From the NCBI GenBank assembly GCA_905182985.1, contig CAJJDN010000109.1, positions 124,001 to 188,000 of the forward strand: a stretch of DNA of 64,000 bases. Direction: 5' to 3'. Positions 24,598 to 36,489 of this stretch are shown here, piece by piece (positions within the stretch are counted from its first letter, which is position 1; each line of letters opens with the position of its first letter). A program made the translations under genes and the position numbers. Source of the DNA: Paramecium sonneborni (Eukaryota > Ciliophora > Oligohymenophorea > Peniculida > Parameciidae). The notes under the pieces are model-generated. The model searched no databases. It was not told the DNA's origin and saw nothing but the letters and a program-made list of their open reading frames with translations.

Positions 24598-25850
24598 CAA
24601 TCAATATAAAAAAATTGGTTCAAAATCATATAATAATAGAAGCATATCATTAATTAGATATTTATTAAATTAATAATTAATATAGTTAAGTATCAATAAT
24701 CCCAATCATGTATAAAATTTGATCTCTCATGATGTTAAGCTTATTCTGAGAATGTAACTTTTAAACCCAAATCACAATTTTCTGTTCTCAAACTAGCTTT
24801 AGGAACTGGTTGTTTTCTTTAAATAACTTACTCCCAATTCACATTTTTAAACCAATCATGTTTTTTTAAATCTTCTGAATCTTCTTTAGAACCTAATCTC
24901 TATGATTAATTCTTCTCTAATAATTTTCTTAAAAGATCCCATAATTCATCACTAATATTATCTGGTCTTATTGGTTCACTAAACTTGATATTTTTGTACA
25001 GAGCATTTCTATCTCTTTCATAAAATGGTGGTTTCCCTTAAACCAATTCATATATAAACACTCCAAATAAATACCAATCTAATGGATATCCATGTCCACT
25101 CTTATTTAACATTTCTGGTGCTAAATATGCATAACTTCCGCAAAAACTTGTAGTTCTTTGTGCATTCAATTCCTTTGCTAATCCAAAATCTGTCAATAAT
25201 GCATGACCATCTTTATCTATCACAACATTAGATGGCTTTAAGTCTCTATAGACTATACAATTCTAATGTAATGTTTCTAAAGCTAATAATATTTCACATG
25301 CATAAGCCTTAGCTGCTTTTTCAGGTAATTTTCCTCTTTCAATCATTAATTATTCTAAATCTCCTCCTGGGCAATAGTCTAATATCATATAAAGTTTATT
25401 CTCTGTCTAAAAAGCATAGTGTAATTTAACTATAAATGGAGAGGTAACATATGTCAATATTTTTCTCTCAGTTTAAATATATCTTACAATCCCAGCTGCT
25501 TACAATTTTTTTTTTACCAAAATTTTCATAGCATAATAATTAGTATTTCCTTTCTTTTAAACTAAGTATACTTATCCAAAAGATCCTTTCCCTAATTAAC
25601 ATAATACTGAAAAATCTTAAGGACCAACTTACTAAATCTCAATTCTACTAACTTTTGCTTAACTTGTTTAAGTGCTTTAACGATCTGATAATTTTAATAA
25701 ATTTTTTATATGATCATTCCTATTATGTATTCCCCTAAAAGACTTTTTTTAATAATCTTAATATAGATTTCTTTTTTCAAATAATTCCTATGTTTATTAA
25801 TCAAAACTAATATCATAAGCATTAAAATTGAAATGATTTCTAACATTGCA
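24598..25850. repeat. Duplicated 1.25-kb block, copy 1 (likely unmerged contig end)
   Basis: Positions 24598-25850 repeat as 25852-27104 (offset 1254), apparently identical, with one N at 25851 between them. The block covers the kinase-domain part of the ankyrin-AGC kinase plus about 95 bp of 3' flank. The arrangement is the same as at 19200, arguing for a systematic scaffolding artefact. Confidence 0.92.
24693..25850 (-). pseudogene. Repeated 3' fragment of ankyrin-AGC kinase (assembly duplicate)
   Basis: Kinase-domain segment identical to that of the complete gene (e.g. LLTDFGLAKELNAQRTTSFC), cut off at the N and lacking the ankyrin part. Stop copy at 24693-24695. Not an independent gene. 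Confidence 0.85.
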
Positions 25851-25851
25851 N
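25851..25851. other. Single-N assembly gap
   Basis: One N at the junction of the two identical 1253-bp copies. Confidence 0.98.
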
Positions 25852-27104
25852 CAATCAATATAAAAAAATTGGTTCAAAATCATATAATAATAGAAGCATA
25901 TCATTAATTAGATATTTATTAAATTAATAATTAATATAGTTAAGTATCAATAATCCCAATCATGTATAAAATTTGATCTCTCATGATGTTAAGCTTATTC
26001 TGAGAATGTAACTTTTAAACCCAAATCACAATTTTCTGTTCTCAAACTAGCTTTAGGAACTGGTTGTTTTCTTTAAATAACTTACTCCCAATTCACATTT
26101 TTAAACCAATCATGTTTTTTTAAATCTTCTGAATCTTCTTTAGAACCTAATCTCTATGATTAATTCTTCTCTAATAATTTTCTTAAAAGATCCCATAATT
26201 CATCACTAATATTATCTGGTCTTATTGGTTCACTAAACTTGATATTTTTGTACAGAGCATTTCTATCTCTTTCATAAAATGGTGGTTTCCCTTAAACCAA
26301 TTCATATATAAACACTCCAAATAAATACCAATCTAATGGATATCCATGTCCACTCTTATTTAACATTTCTGGTGCTAAATATGCATAACTTCCGCAAAAA
26401 CTTGTAGTTCTTTGTGCATTCAATTCCTTTGCTAATCCAAAATCTGTCAATAATGCATGACCATCTTTATCTATCACAACATTAGATGGCTTTAAGTCTC
26501 TATAGACTATACAATTCTAATGTAATGTTTCTAAAGCTAATAATATTTCACATGCATAAGCCTTAGCTGCTTTTTCAGGTAATTTTCCTCTTTCAATCAT
26601 TAATTATTCTAAATCTCCTCCTGGGCAATAGTCTAATATCATATAAAGTTTATTCTCTGTCTAAAAAGCATAGTGTAATTTAACTATAAATGGAGAGGTA
26701 ACATATGTCAATATTTTTCTCTCAGTTTAAATATATCTTACAATCCCAGCTGCTTACAATTTTTTTTTTACCAAAATTTTCATAGCATAATAATTAGTAT
26801 TTCCTTTCTTTTAAACTAAGTATACTTATCCAAAAGATCCTTTCCCTAATTAACATAATACTGAAAAATCTTAAGGACCAACTTACTAAATCTCAATTCT
26901 ACTAACTTTTGCTTAACTTGTTTAAGTGCTTTAACGATCTGATAATTTTAATAAATTTTTTATATGATCATTCCTATTATGTATTCCCCTAAAAGACTTT
27001 TTTTAATAATCTTAATATAGATTTCTTTTTTCAAATAATTCCTATGTTTATTAATCAAAACTAATATCATAAGCATTAAAATTGAAATGATTTCTAACAT
27101 TGCA
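25852..27104. repeat. Duplicated 1.25-kb block, copy 2 (continuous with the gene)
   Basis: Second copy, which continues in frame into the ankyrin repeats and is therefore taken as the genuine one. Confidence 0.92.
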
Positions 27105-27623
27105 ATCTGCTCCATTATCCAATAAAAATTCTACAATTTCTTTATTTCCATGTTATGATGCAAGATGCAATGGAGAATTGTATTAATAATCGAATAGATT
27201 TACAGAAGCTCCATATTAAATGAGCAATTTGCAAATTTCCAAATTGCCTTTGATTGCTGCTATATGAAGTGGAGTTCTTTGTAACACATTTGTTATGTCT
27301 GGTTTAGCTTAATGTTCTAGTAATAATCTACATGATTCAATATGACCTTCCATTGCTGCAAAATGTAAACAAGACCATTGTTCTTCCATTTTCATATTGA
27401 TATCCACTGGTAAAGGATATTTTGGTGATAATAGAATTTGTAACTATTCTAAATCATTCTCTTATGAGGCTGTGCAAAGTAATTTATGAGTCTCAAATAA
27501 TTGCTGCCAATATAGATCCCAATGTTACGATTTATTGAGTTTTATAATTGAAGATTCAACATTATAAATAATTTATCCTTAATCCAAATCTTTAATCGTT
27601 ATCTCCTCCTATTTTTAATCCAT
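25947..27623 (-). CDS. Ankyrin-repeat / AGC protein kinase fusion
   Basis: About 558 residues in one frame. After ~65 N-terminal residues come about three to four ankyrin repeats (WSCLHFAAMEGHIESCRLLL, TPLHIAAIKGNLEICKLLI, SPLHLASQHGNKEIVEFLL). A complete AGC-type kinase domain follows: glycine loop LGKGSFGQVYLVQ, catalytic Lys in YAMKILVKKK, VYRDLKPSN, TDFGLAKE, FCGSYAYLAPEM and the AGC-type DWYLFG. The C-terminal tail ends NFIHDWDY, resembling the AGC hydrophobic motif with Asp in place of the phosphorylated Ser/Thr. All catalytic residues are present, except that HRD reads YRD, as in many AGC kinases. The ankyrin repeats likely recruit a partner. The start is the first ATG (27621-27623). 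Confidence 0.88.
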
Positions 27624-27690
27624 AATTTTTAATTATAAAATTAATGGAATCTCAAATAGTTATTTATTTTATAAGGCAAAAGTATACCAA

Positions 27691-28371
27691 TCAAATTTAA
27701 TCGAACCTCTCTCTTTTATGATTTTTCTTATCTAATTCATAAATTTATAATAAGACTTTAGGAAGCAGACATAGTTCCTTTAAATTGAGAATAATTTATA
27801 ATTAAGGATTCACTTAATCATCCAATAATTTAGAGATTATTTCAAGTGAATCCTATTTTTTAACTGATTAGTTCACTAAACCAATCCAATTCACAAGAAT
27901 TACGACCAATAATAACTAAAAAGTATTTAACTGATTACACTTATTCTAAAACAAACTTCATTTCTCGTTTTTAAGATTTGAATGCTTTGATTTTCCATCT
28001 ATCTTGCTTAAGTAATATTAAAGAATGAGAAAACAACCAAAATAATAATTCGAGAAATTCAATATACATCATTATTTAATTTTAATGTGTTCTCCAACTT
28101 AAATCTGTAGCAAAATGTTCAAATGTCAATATTCCCAAATATCCAAGCTAAGAAATGTTTAAGATAATTTATCAATTAAATCTTTTTTGAGCTTTCTAAA
28201 AATATTTGTAGACTTATTCTGTGATGGTCTAAATTATTAAGAATAAATAATAAGAAAGATAAAAGATATGCCTAAAACATTTAAATAATAAAATATACCA
28301 AAGACTTACTAATCACATGCATTAAATTTATATCTCGCTATAAATAACATTTAAATTGCATTTTAATCCAT
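27691..28371 (-). CDS. Hypothetical helical protein (frames joined by introns)
   Basis: A minus-strand frame opens at ATG 28371. Downstream an open frame with good composition reads TFEHFATDLSWRTHQN and then LELLFWLFSHSLILLKQDRW, a pair of hydrophobic helices. A 25-nt intron (GTGTAATCAG...TTTAG) leads to the C-terminus ending KRERFDQI and TGA at 27691-27693. The exact exons in the first half are uncertain. The size and helix pattern vaguely recall peroxisomal PEX11 proteins, but I see no decisive motif and do not assign it. Confidence 0.45.
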
Positions 28372-28445
28372 TCTCTAACTTAAATGTGATAGTTTTTATT
28401 TATACTTAATTATATTATTAAATGAGTCTATATATATAAGTATAA

Positions 28446-28811
28446 ATGATTGAATTCCAATTGCTGCTTTAGACACAGTTAATATTAAAGGTTTATGCTA
28501 TAGAATAGACAACTGCATCCTTTGAGATTGAAAAGATTATTTCTAATAAAAGATTGAAATAAAGTCTTCCAATTAGATTCTTGATTGAATATGGAAAACA
28601 AATCCTAATGGGATACAAATTAACTATAAATATAATATAATAGATTGAATAAATATAGTAGAAGAATTACAAAAAAAATCTATCTAAAAAATTGATGAAG
28701 TTAATATTTTACGAATACTCATCAAATTTGTTGTCAGATATGGATAATCATAAATAAATGAATAAAATAATTTAAAATGTGATTTTATATTTTGTTGTTA
28801 AGAACCATTGA
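28446..28811 (+). CDS. Small hypothetical protein
   Basis: An open frame of about 121 codons from ATG 28446 to TGA 28809-28811, starting MIEFQLLLQTQLILKVYAI. It is mostly alpha-helical and rich in Ile, Lys and Gln, with a pattern of short amphipathic helices. No motif is recognised. It could be an exon of a longer gene; the 200 bp after it show no clear coding sequence. Confidence 0.45.
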
Positions 28812-29013
28812 ATTCTAAATCATAATATATTTCATCTATTATTGTATTAAAGATATGATTACTTAAAGTTAAATGACTTTTAAATAATATAGTGATATGG
28901 CATTCAAAAATAAATTAAAATTCTTAAGCTATTAGTATATTCATTATTTTTAAGTTAAATCTGTATTTCAAATAAAAGTACAAAAATAATTAATTGTATT
29001 TTGATAAGACTTA

Positions 29014-29877
29014 ATGAGTTCTTAACTTCCAGTAAACATTGTTGAGTTTAGAAGTAAAAGTTTTAACAAAAGAAAAACTTTATCGTTTTTGGAGTATCCC
29101 ACAAGAAGAAAATCATGTTATTGTAACTAATGTGGAAAAACAAGCCATTTTTAGCAACAACACGCTAATTTACCGACGTAAAAAGAAATTGATTTTTTGA
29201 ATTAAGTAGAGAATATAAGGAAATAAAGTTTGTGTGATGAAATAAAGACTGAAATTCCTAGTGAATTAAGTCTTATGGATAGTGAAAATGGAAGACTTTT
29301 AAGAAACTCAAATCGTTCAATTTCTATTGTTAACAAATATTTTAAAAGATCCATGAATTTTGATTAAAACAGTCTTGATGGTAATAGTAAATTAAAGAGA
29401 AGAAGCTGTGAATGTTCAGAATGTGGAAATCTAACTTAATTTTAAAGAAAACATGAAGATTTATCATTACCTAAGAGAGATAAAAAAATAAAGCAATTTT
29501 TAATAAGAAAACATCACAAACATATAAAAGGAAAAAAAAATGAATTGCAATTGAGTTAGAAAAAAATAATAGTATAAAAATCAATAATTTCTTCACCTTA
29601 AAGTCAGAAATCATTCTAAATTAAATAATTTGATTAAACTAGAAGAACATAAGACATTAATAAATTAATTTTGAATCGTATATCAACAAGAGATTTAGAA
29701 TAGCCAAAATAAGTTTAAAGTAAATATTCAATAATTAATTCTTGTAAATAATTGGATTCTCCTTAATTTACACAAAGTAAGTCATAGAGATAAATATAAC
29801 ACAAACCAACAATGTCTTTTTGCACAATTTCTACATCTAAGTGGAAATCTTACAAGAATACAAAAGAATTCTAATGA
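29014..29877 (+). CDS. Unknown protein with two CxCxxCG zinc-knuckle-like motifs
   Basis: A single open frame of 287 residues, no intron needed. An upstream in-frame TGA (29002-29004) supports the start. Two copies of one motif stand out: SCYCNQCGKTSHFQQQHANL (about residues 31-50) and SCECSECGNLTQFQRKHEDL (about residues 129-148). Their shared pattern is S-C-x-C-x2-C-G-x4-F-Q-x2-H-x2-L, which could bind zinc through three Cys and one His. The rest is basic and Ser/Gln/Lys-rich, likely disordered. I do not recognise the family; nucleic-acid or protein binding is a plausible but unproven role. Confidence 0.75.
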
Positions 29878-29957
29878 TATACTTTATAAATTGAAAATCC
29901 CTTTTTTTATCTATAAATTATTTAGTATAAGAATGTTTCTCTAATATTTATAATCAA

Positions 29958-30293
29958 TCATTAAGTTTGTAGTGTTCCTTTGACATGAGTGATTCTGTTG
30001 AGTTATTTTTGATTTTCAACTTTGATTTTATTATAAGTTTCTTCTCTAAGTGATTTAGTTGACCAACGAATAGGAGCTTCACAATAGATATTGTAATATA
30101 TTTACATAAACTTCTCTTATTTTCTGTGTTCTATTTGATACAATTTTTTAGAGAGAATAAGATTAGAGGCAACAATGCGAGATAGTGTTTACTTTTATTT
30201 GAAATATTAACTATTTTTAACCTTTCTATTGGCATCCAGTTCTATTTTTAAGATGTAAGTAAGTACATCTTTAGAGTTAGATTTCAAATTCAT
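29958..30293 (-). CDS. Small protein, possibly CFAP97-like
   Basis: A 111-residue frame preceded by an in-frame TGA. The centre reads LSRIVASNLILSKKLYQIEH, which resembles the Arg-Ile-x-x-x-Asn-x-x-Leu-x-x-x-Leu signature of the CFAP97/hemingway family of ciliary proteins, here followed by a basic C-terminal part (IRWSTKSLREETYNK). The match is short and partial. If right, it would be a ciliary protein; otherwise hypothetical. It converges with the upstream twin-Cys gene, 80 bp away. Confidence 0.5.
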
Positions 30294-30494
30294 TCAGAAA
30301 CTTATAATCTCTATGTTGAATATTATTGATCTTCTGTTTATGTTTTGCATATTACATTTGCCATTAACGAGACGAGAATTTATTTTAATTCATTTAATAT
30401 TTAGGTTATGAATATAAGATTGTTGATGAAAAGGATGTGAAGAACTGTAATAGATTCTCTATTTAGAGAATATAACTATTAAATATTATAATTA

Positions 30495-32942
30495 ATGAAT
30501 TCCAACAATAATAATAACAATGACAGTTCAAGTGAGGATGAAATATAAGTTTATGAAACTCTGACTAAATTACCTCCTGCAAATGAATTGCTTCCAAGGA
30601 AATTAACAATTGATATTGATGTCAAATCATTATACCCACTTAAGTGAATAATAATATAAATACATATAGAAAACTTCCTTAATTTTGTATGACTTGTGTT
30701 CCTTTTTTAGAGGAATCTTCGTAAGGTCATTGTACTATTTCTGAAACTACTGTAAGTGATGAGAATAGAACTCTTCTTGATTATTATGATGAAAATAAAC
30801 AAAATCTGGTGTATAAACGATTTGATTAATTGGATTTAGGAAAAAGAACAAATAATGACAGAACTTATTTTGCTACTTTAATTGCTAACTTTAAAAAGTA
30901 TTAATATTTATAAAGAAAGAGCATAACCAAAAATTTATTTTAGAGGAGAAGCACTTTTTGATCAGAAATTAACATCCTGTATAAGTGATTAAATATAATT
31001 TGATTCAAATTTTGAATCAGGCAATCTCTTTTGTGCATTTAAGAAAGCAGAAAATGTATATGATTTGATCATTTAAAACGATATTAATACAAGAGGAAAT
31101 ACTTAATGGTTCTTTTTTAGTGTAACTGGAGCCAAGGCAGGATAGACTATACAATTTAATTTGCTAAATCATGTATAAGATTGTTACTCATAATGATGTA
31201 GTTAAAAAGTGGAAGTCTTTTTAATGAGGGAATGCAACCGGCTATCTATTCAATAAAGAATAATTAATAAAATGGATCTGAATGGTTTAGAGATGGATTT
31301 AATATAAGTTATTTTAAAAGTCCTTTTATTAAGGAATATCCATTGTCTTTAAAAAAGAAATACTATCAATTGAGATTTCACTATACATTCAAACATAATG
31401 ATGATAAGGTGTATTTCGCTCATTCCTATCCATATACATACACAAATTTATTAGAATTCTTAAATACATAATTAAATGATCAAGAAAGAAATCAGTAATC
31501 ACATATATCTAAAAAGATATCTATTTCGTAAAGTTTTGTGTACAACACTGGGTGGGAATACTTGTGAAGTCTTGACAATAACTTCTAATTCATTATAACG
31601 TAGAGCCTATAGAAAAGGAGTAGTTTTTATGGCTAGACAACATCCAGGCGAACCTTAAGGTTCTTATGTAATGTAAGGAATCATTGACTTTCTTACTTCT
31701 AATCATCCTTAAGCTGAATATTTAAGATAGAATTGCATCTTTAAATTATTCCCTATGATGAATCCAGATGGTGTTATTAATGGAAATTATAGATGTGGAT
31801 TAGAAGGTAGTGATTTAAATAGAAGATGGAAAAAACCTAATAAATATTTACATCCTAGTGTTTATTATGCTAAAAAGTATGTCAAAGGATTTAGTAAAGA
31901 GAGATAAATAATATTAGTTATTGATTTGCATGGTCATTCTAGAAAGTATATTAATTATATATATAGATAATCCTCTTTTGTTTATGGATGTGCCTATTCA
32001 TCCTAAGTTAAAACTATTGAACGTGTCTTCGCTTTACTAATGTCTAAATTAAATCCATTTATGAATTATCCCTCTTCTACTTTTAAAATTGAAAACTCAA
32101 GAGATAAAACTGCCAGAATATAACTTTGGAGAGAATTAAAAATTAACTGGGTTTATACTTATGAATGTAGTTTCTATGGATAATAGAAAAAACATTATTA
32201 AATCAAAGATTATATTAATTGTGGAATTAATATTTGCAATGCATTATCATAAATAGTTAAAGATACATCAAAAGAATTTACTAATTAAATTAATGTTCCT
32301 GATATATAATAATAAATCCTTGAAGAATTAGGTAAAATGCCATAGACTGATGATTAAGATAATGGATCTGATTCTAGTTAATCTGAGGCTGAATTATCAG
32401 ATGATGAATTAGTTTAATTATTTTAACCTAAAACCTATTCAACAAAATAAAAAAATTTTCTAAAATAATAAGAATTCAATAATAAAAAAAAACCACAACC
32501 TGCAAATCCTAAATCTACTTTAAATTCTTAAAAAGCATCAATTTTATAAGAATCCCCATCAAAAAATTCAGATCAAAAACCTCCTATGAGTGGTTAATAA
32601 CATAAGAATACTCTTTATCGAATTTAAGCACCCTAAAGATTAAAATAGATTGAATAGGTAAAAAAACCAGATCAACCATTAATGGTAGATAAATCAGTTT
32701 AAACAGATGATTGGATGTATAGATAGTGGCTTATTCAAATGGGTAAATTAAAGAAATAGTAAGAAATTTAAAGCTTTACTCCAACAAGAAATATATACAA
32801 ATCCTCATCACAATCAGTCACAAGATTTATTGTTAAAAATACTTCAACCAAAAATGATAGGGGTCGAGTTGATTCAATCTCCCTTGTTACATAAGGAATC
32901 TAAAATAATAAATTAATTAAAAACTAATAATCTAGAAAATGA
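30495..32942 (+). CDS. Cytosolic metallocarboxypeptidase (CCP/AGBL type)
   Basis: M14-family zinc carboxypeptidase of the CCP/Nna1 subgroup, which trims glutamates from tubulin tails (deglutamylation) in cilia and microtubules. The N-terminal CCP domain includes [19 protein letters not shown]. The catalytic domain has the zinc ligands His and Glu in RQHPGEPQGSYVMQG, then [36 protein letters not shown] (third zinc ligand His) and the catalytic Glu in YTYECSFYG. The last ~230 residues are Gln/Lys/Ser-rich with an acidic patch. Several short introns are needed, the first of 26 nt near 30642-30667. TGA at 32940-32942 is followed in the same frame by 98 further open codons (see findings). Confidence 0.88.
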
Positions 32943-33239
32943 AATAATATTATTTTGAGTAATATAAAATTTTCTGAATTCTAATTAATCATCAAAAATA
33001 CAAATTTTTTCTTTTATAATCTTTTATCCTACAAACCAAACTATTTTGATCAGATTAACGCGGATAATTAAACTTTATAAAAAAAACTAGAGGGAAATTT
33101 AATCTAGTTAATTGATAATATATTTATATTTTAAAACTTTCGCATCTCTCATTCTTATGAATAGTCATATGCGAATGATCATTTAGAAACTAAGGATGCT
33201 TTAACCAAAAAAATTGATGAGAATAGTCAGGAATTCTGA
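32943..33239 (+). other. Open frame directly after the CCP stop, same frame
   Basis: The reading frame of the carboxypeptidase stays open for 98 codons after its TGA, to TGA 33237-33239, with reasonable coding-like composition (e.g. SYKPNYFDQINADNQ, LEGNLIQLIDNIFIFQ). No ATG starts it. It may be a C-terminal extension reached by TGA readthrough, a hidden exon, or chance. Confidence 0.3.
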
Positions 33240-33323
33240 TAACTTAGACCCATAAAGATGACTTGGCCAACTATCAAAATATAATGAAAATCAAAATAGG
33301 TAGATATAAATATCAAATAATAA

Positions 33324-33512
33324 TCAATCGTATAGTTGTTGTTGAGCAAGAGTTTAATCATTTATAGTTTAAGGGAATGGAGTTTAAGTTATCTATAGGG
33401 GAACTGTATTCTATTGTTATCCCTATTCATTTTTTGTTTCCTCCATGAAATATAAATACGGCTGGATAAGTGCTTCATCTCTATCTTCTTTAACAATATT
33501 TAAACCTTGCAT
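33324..33512 (-). CDS. Small Gln-rich hypothetical protein
   Basis: A 62-codon frame from ATG 33512 to TGA 33324-33326, beginning MQGLNIVKEDRDEALIQPYL, with many TAA/TAG glutamine codons as in neighbouring real genes. No motif. Short, so only moderately supported; it could be a fragment. Confidence 0.35.
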
Positions 33513-33812
33513 TTTATTAATACTTAATATTATTAATATCAAATAAAAGAATGAAAAATGTTAATTATTAACTTCTTAATTACCAATAGCATATTTTTGA
33601 TGAGATTCTATAATGTTTATTTTGGAGAATAAAAAAAAATTAATCTCTAATTTTATCTCTTTTAGAATTATAATTATTTACTGTAGTTAAAAATGAATTT
33701 ATGAATATAAAATAATACATTTATATAATAATTTAAAATAAAAGGATAAGAGATAGAAATATGATATCAATTTTGTTGGTCTTTATAAAATAAAATTAAA
33801 TAAATACAATTA
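33513..33812. other. Intergenic AT-rich stretch
   Basis: About 300 bp between two divergent genes, rich in A and T runs. No gene is seen. Confidence 0.45.
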
Positions 33813-34760
33813 ATGAATTAAGCAAAGTTCAGATAATTTGAGCACTTTAATTTTGAAAACAATGTTGTTTGGAAGGATTTTATTAAAGATTTAGATCCAA
33901 ATATGTATTATAACTTCTAATAATTAGACCTAAAGAAAGATTTGAAAAACTAAAGAAAATTTGGTATAAGGATAATATTGATACAGATTTTGATCCTGAG
34001 TTTGTTAGTCATCCAAATTAGCAATCTTCGCATTAGAATAATACTCATTAGAAATAAGGAAGTGCTTTTAACCTTGGATAGTAAAGTATTGGATCCCTTT
34101 CATATTAGCGATTGTCTAGAAAATTCTTTTTGGGCTAGAGAATTTTTTAAAATTGGCATTTATCATAACTTCCTTTGTACCTATTGTTTCAAATGCTTAA
34201 TTTGCAGTTGCAGCCTGTATTTTAGGTTTGTATAGATAATGCAAATTTCCAACAAAAACAAGAGAATATGGAGAAAAAGTGTTAAAAAATGAGTTTACAT
34301 AAAATCTATTCTTTTTGATTGGATACCTATTTGTTTACTCATTCAGACCTGTTTATAATGCTCCAATTATTTTACATTTTGTTCTTGGATTAGCATCTTA
34401 TGTTTTATTATTGTAAGGAACAATATATCAATGTATTTAATTTGATTTGTTTTAGATTTTAAGAGTTAAGTTGATAAAATATATTCAATGTAAAAGGAAA
34501 TCTATAAAATTAAATATAGAATAGAAATAGCATTAGTTCCAGCAAGCTTGATATTTTTATTCATTGGACATTCATCTCTATTCACCTTTGTTTACTATGC
34601 AAACTTTATTAGAATCAAATATATTTTACTTGATAGTTTTAAAGAAGAATGTAGATATGTTAATTACAAATATTTGGAGCCATATAAGAGAAACCCTATA
34701 TTAGGATTTTTAATTTCCAAAGTCTAATCATTATGTTCATATTTCATAAGATTTAAATGA
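33813..34760 (+). CDS. Multi-pass membrane protein, TMEM33/POM33-like
   Basis: After an N-terminal hydrophilic region of about 90 residues come hydrophobic segments: LKLAFIITSFVPIVS, FAVAACILGLY, LFFLIGYLFVYSF, LHFVLGLASYVLLL and, after an intron-caused frame change near 34450-34540, LIFLFIGHSSLFTFVYYANF. The end reads RYVNYKYLEPYKRNPILGFL. The spacing and the C-terminal YxxYxxxR helix resemble TMEM33/POM33 proteins, which shape ER tubules and nuclear pores. The match is by topology and weak motifs; another ER membrane family is possible. Exon borders are approximate. Confidence 0.55.
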
Positions 34761-35588
34761 GTATTTAATATAATTTTAACATGAAACAAACATTAATATT
34801 ATTGGTTATTCTTATAAATATGAATCAAAATAATATTATGTTTAAACTCATAAAATTGTTTTTTAATTTTTGTTTATTTATGAATCAAACATTTCTTGGA
34901 TGCTTAAAGTTTTGTATGATAATTTCTTATTAATGAATCAGATTTCTCAATAGGCAAACAATTTTATGTAAATTTTAACAAAATTCTTTTAATCATTAAT
35001 ATTAGACTAACTATCATATTTTTTATTTTTATTTAAATGAAGTAAATTTAGTTGCCTCTTTGAAATAACTGGCAAATTTCAAATATACTTTAAAGGGGAA
35101 AAAATTAAATTTTGAGTTAATAACCGGGATTATAGAAATTTAACTCGAAAGTAGTATAAATTTAAAGTAGAAGTGGAATGATGATTTATTTAATTTTCAG
35201 ATTTCAAAAAAATTTTAAGAGAGAAATACAAAATGAATATTATTGTTATAATTAATTAAAAAATTAAGGATAATATTTATAAGTTTGAACATAAAAAGTG
35301 GGAAAATAAATTACTTTTTATTAGATTAAAAATAATAAAGTTAATAATAATGTCATTCAAAGATAATAGAGAGTGATTATATTTACTTTAGTTTTTATAA
35401 TTATAATCTAGAAATTATAAAAATAAAATAGAATAATATTTGAAAAAATTTAATGAATCTTCAAGTTTAAAAAGAGTATTATATTAATAGGTTTAAAACT
35501 AATAAATGAATACAAGAAAAGTAATGTATTGAATATTGATTTAAATAAATTGATTATATCAATGTGTTATAATATGAATATATGAAAA
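34761..35588. other. Intergenic AT-rich stretch (0.83 kb)
   Basis: I find no coding frame with convincing composition on either strand, nor an RNA gene. This is long for this compact genome. It contains several A/T-only runs. Confidence 0.45.
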
Positions 35589-36368
35589 TCAATTGGTTTG
35601 AGGGTTATAAACTTATTTTTAGCCATTTAGACTCTAAGTGTAAATTTTAAAAGAAATACTTGATAAGGAACTTATTGTTATTATTATTGGGGTTGAAAAG
35701 CATTGAAATTCATGTCATTTTCAATTTCTGCCATTTCCCTATCTAATTCACTTTCATCAATATCACATCCATAATTTCTATTCATCATCTCATTCATGTA
35801 ATCTGTTTCAAATTTCATATCCTCCATATCATCCATTAGATCTAATGATATATAGGATAAATAATACCATCAAGTTTATCCATATCAATTTCTTTGAATG
35901 CTTCTTTTTGAACAGCTACAACTTACTACATTGCTTAAGCCTTACATAATAAGAATTAAATGAAATACCATTTCAATAGTATTTTAAATGTTTTCTTTAG
36001 TAAAAGCAACCTAATCTAAGGTCATTTAATTATTGAGCATTTATCCTAATTATTGTTCCAACCTAATGTGAATTTAAGTCAATACATTTTCTTTCTCTTA
36101 AGAAGCATTACGGCTCTTGACTTAGCTGTAGTTTATTAAACTCCCCTTGAATTTTTAGCTTTTAAATATTGTTCACTTATCTATTTATCTAATTCTTAGA
36201 TTTATTCTGTCAATTCCTGAACTTTTGCCTCAGACTTCTTTAGTTAATCAATTATACTCTTTTTTGTTATTCTGTCAAGTCTAAAACCTTTGGTTATTAA
36301 GGATTTGGAGGAGGAGGAGGTTATTATTTTGGGGGTTCTTATTTAGAAGTACCAAAAAGACGATTCAT
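35589..36368 (-). CDS. VPS60: ESCRT-III subunit VPS60/CHMP5
   Basis: Coiled-coil ESCRT-III protein that polymerises on membranes in multivesicular-body formation and membrane scission. The start MNRLFGTSKQEPPK is the VPS60/CHMP5 signature. A proline/glutamine stretch follows, then the charged helices (SEAKVQELTEQIQELDKQI, KSRAVMLLKRKKMY). The acidic regulatory C-terminus reads GCDIDESELDREMAEIEND. Several small introns are needed, including a 26-nt one near the 3' end (GTATTTCTTT...CTTAG) that leads to the last residues VYNPQTN and the TGA 35589-35591. About 225 residues, normal for the family. Confidence 0.85.
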
Positions 36369-36489
36369 TATGGAATATTATTTAATAAAATATTTAAAAA
36401 TAATGATAATCACTTATAAATTAGTATTTTATAGAATATAATGAAAATTAATAAACAAAAAATAAACACTATAATAATTAAATTTTTGA

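Noticed and set aside
27691..28371. Assignment as peroxisomal PEX11
   Set aside because: Only a loose helix pattern; no diagnostic motif and uncertain exons, so left as hypothetical.
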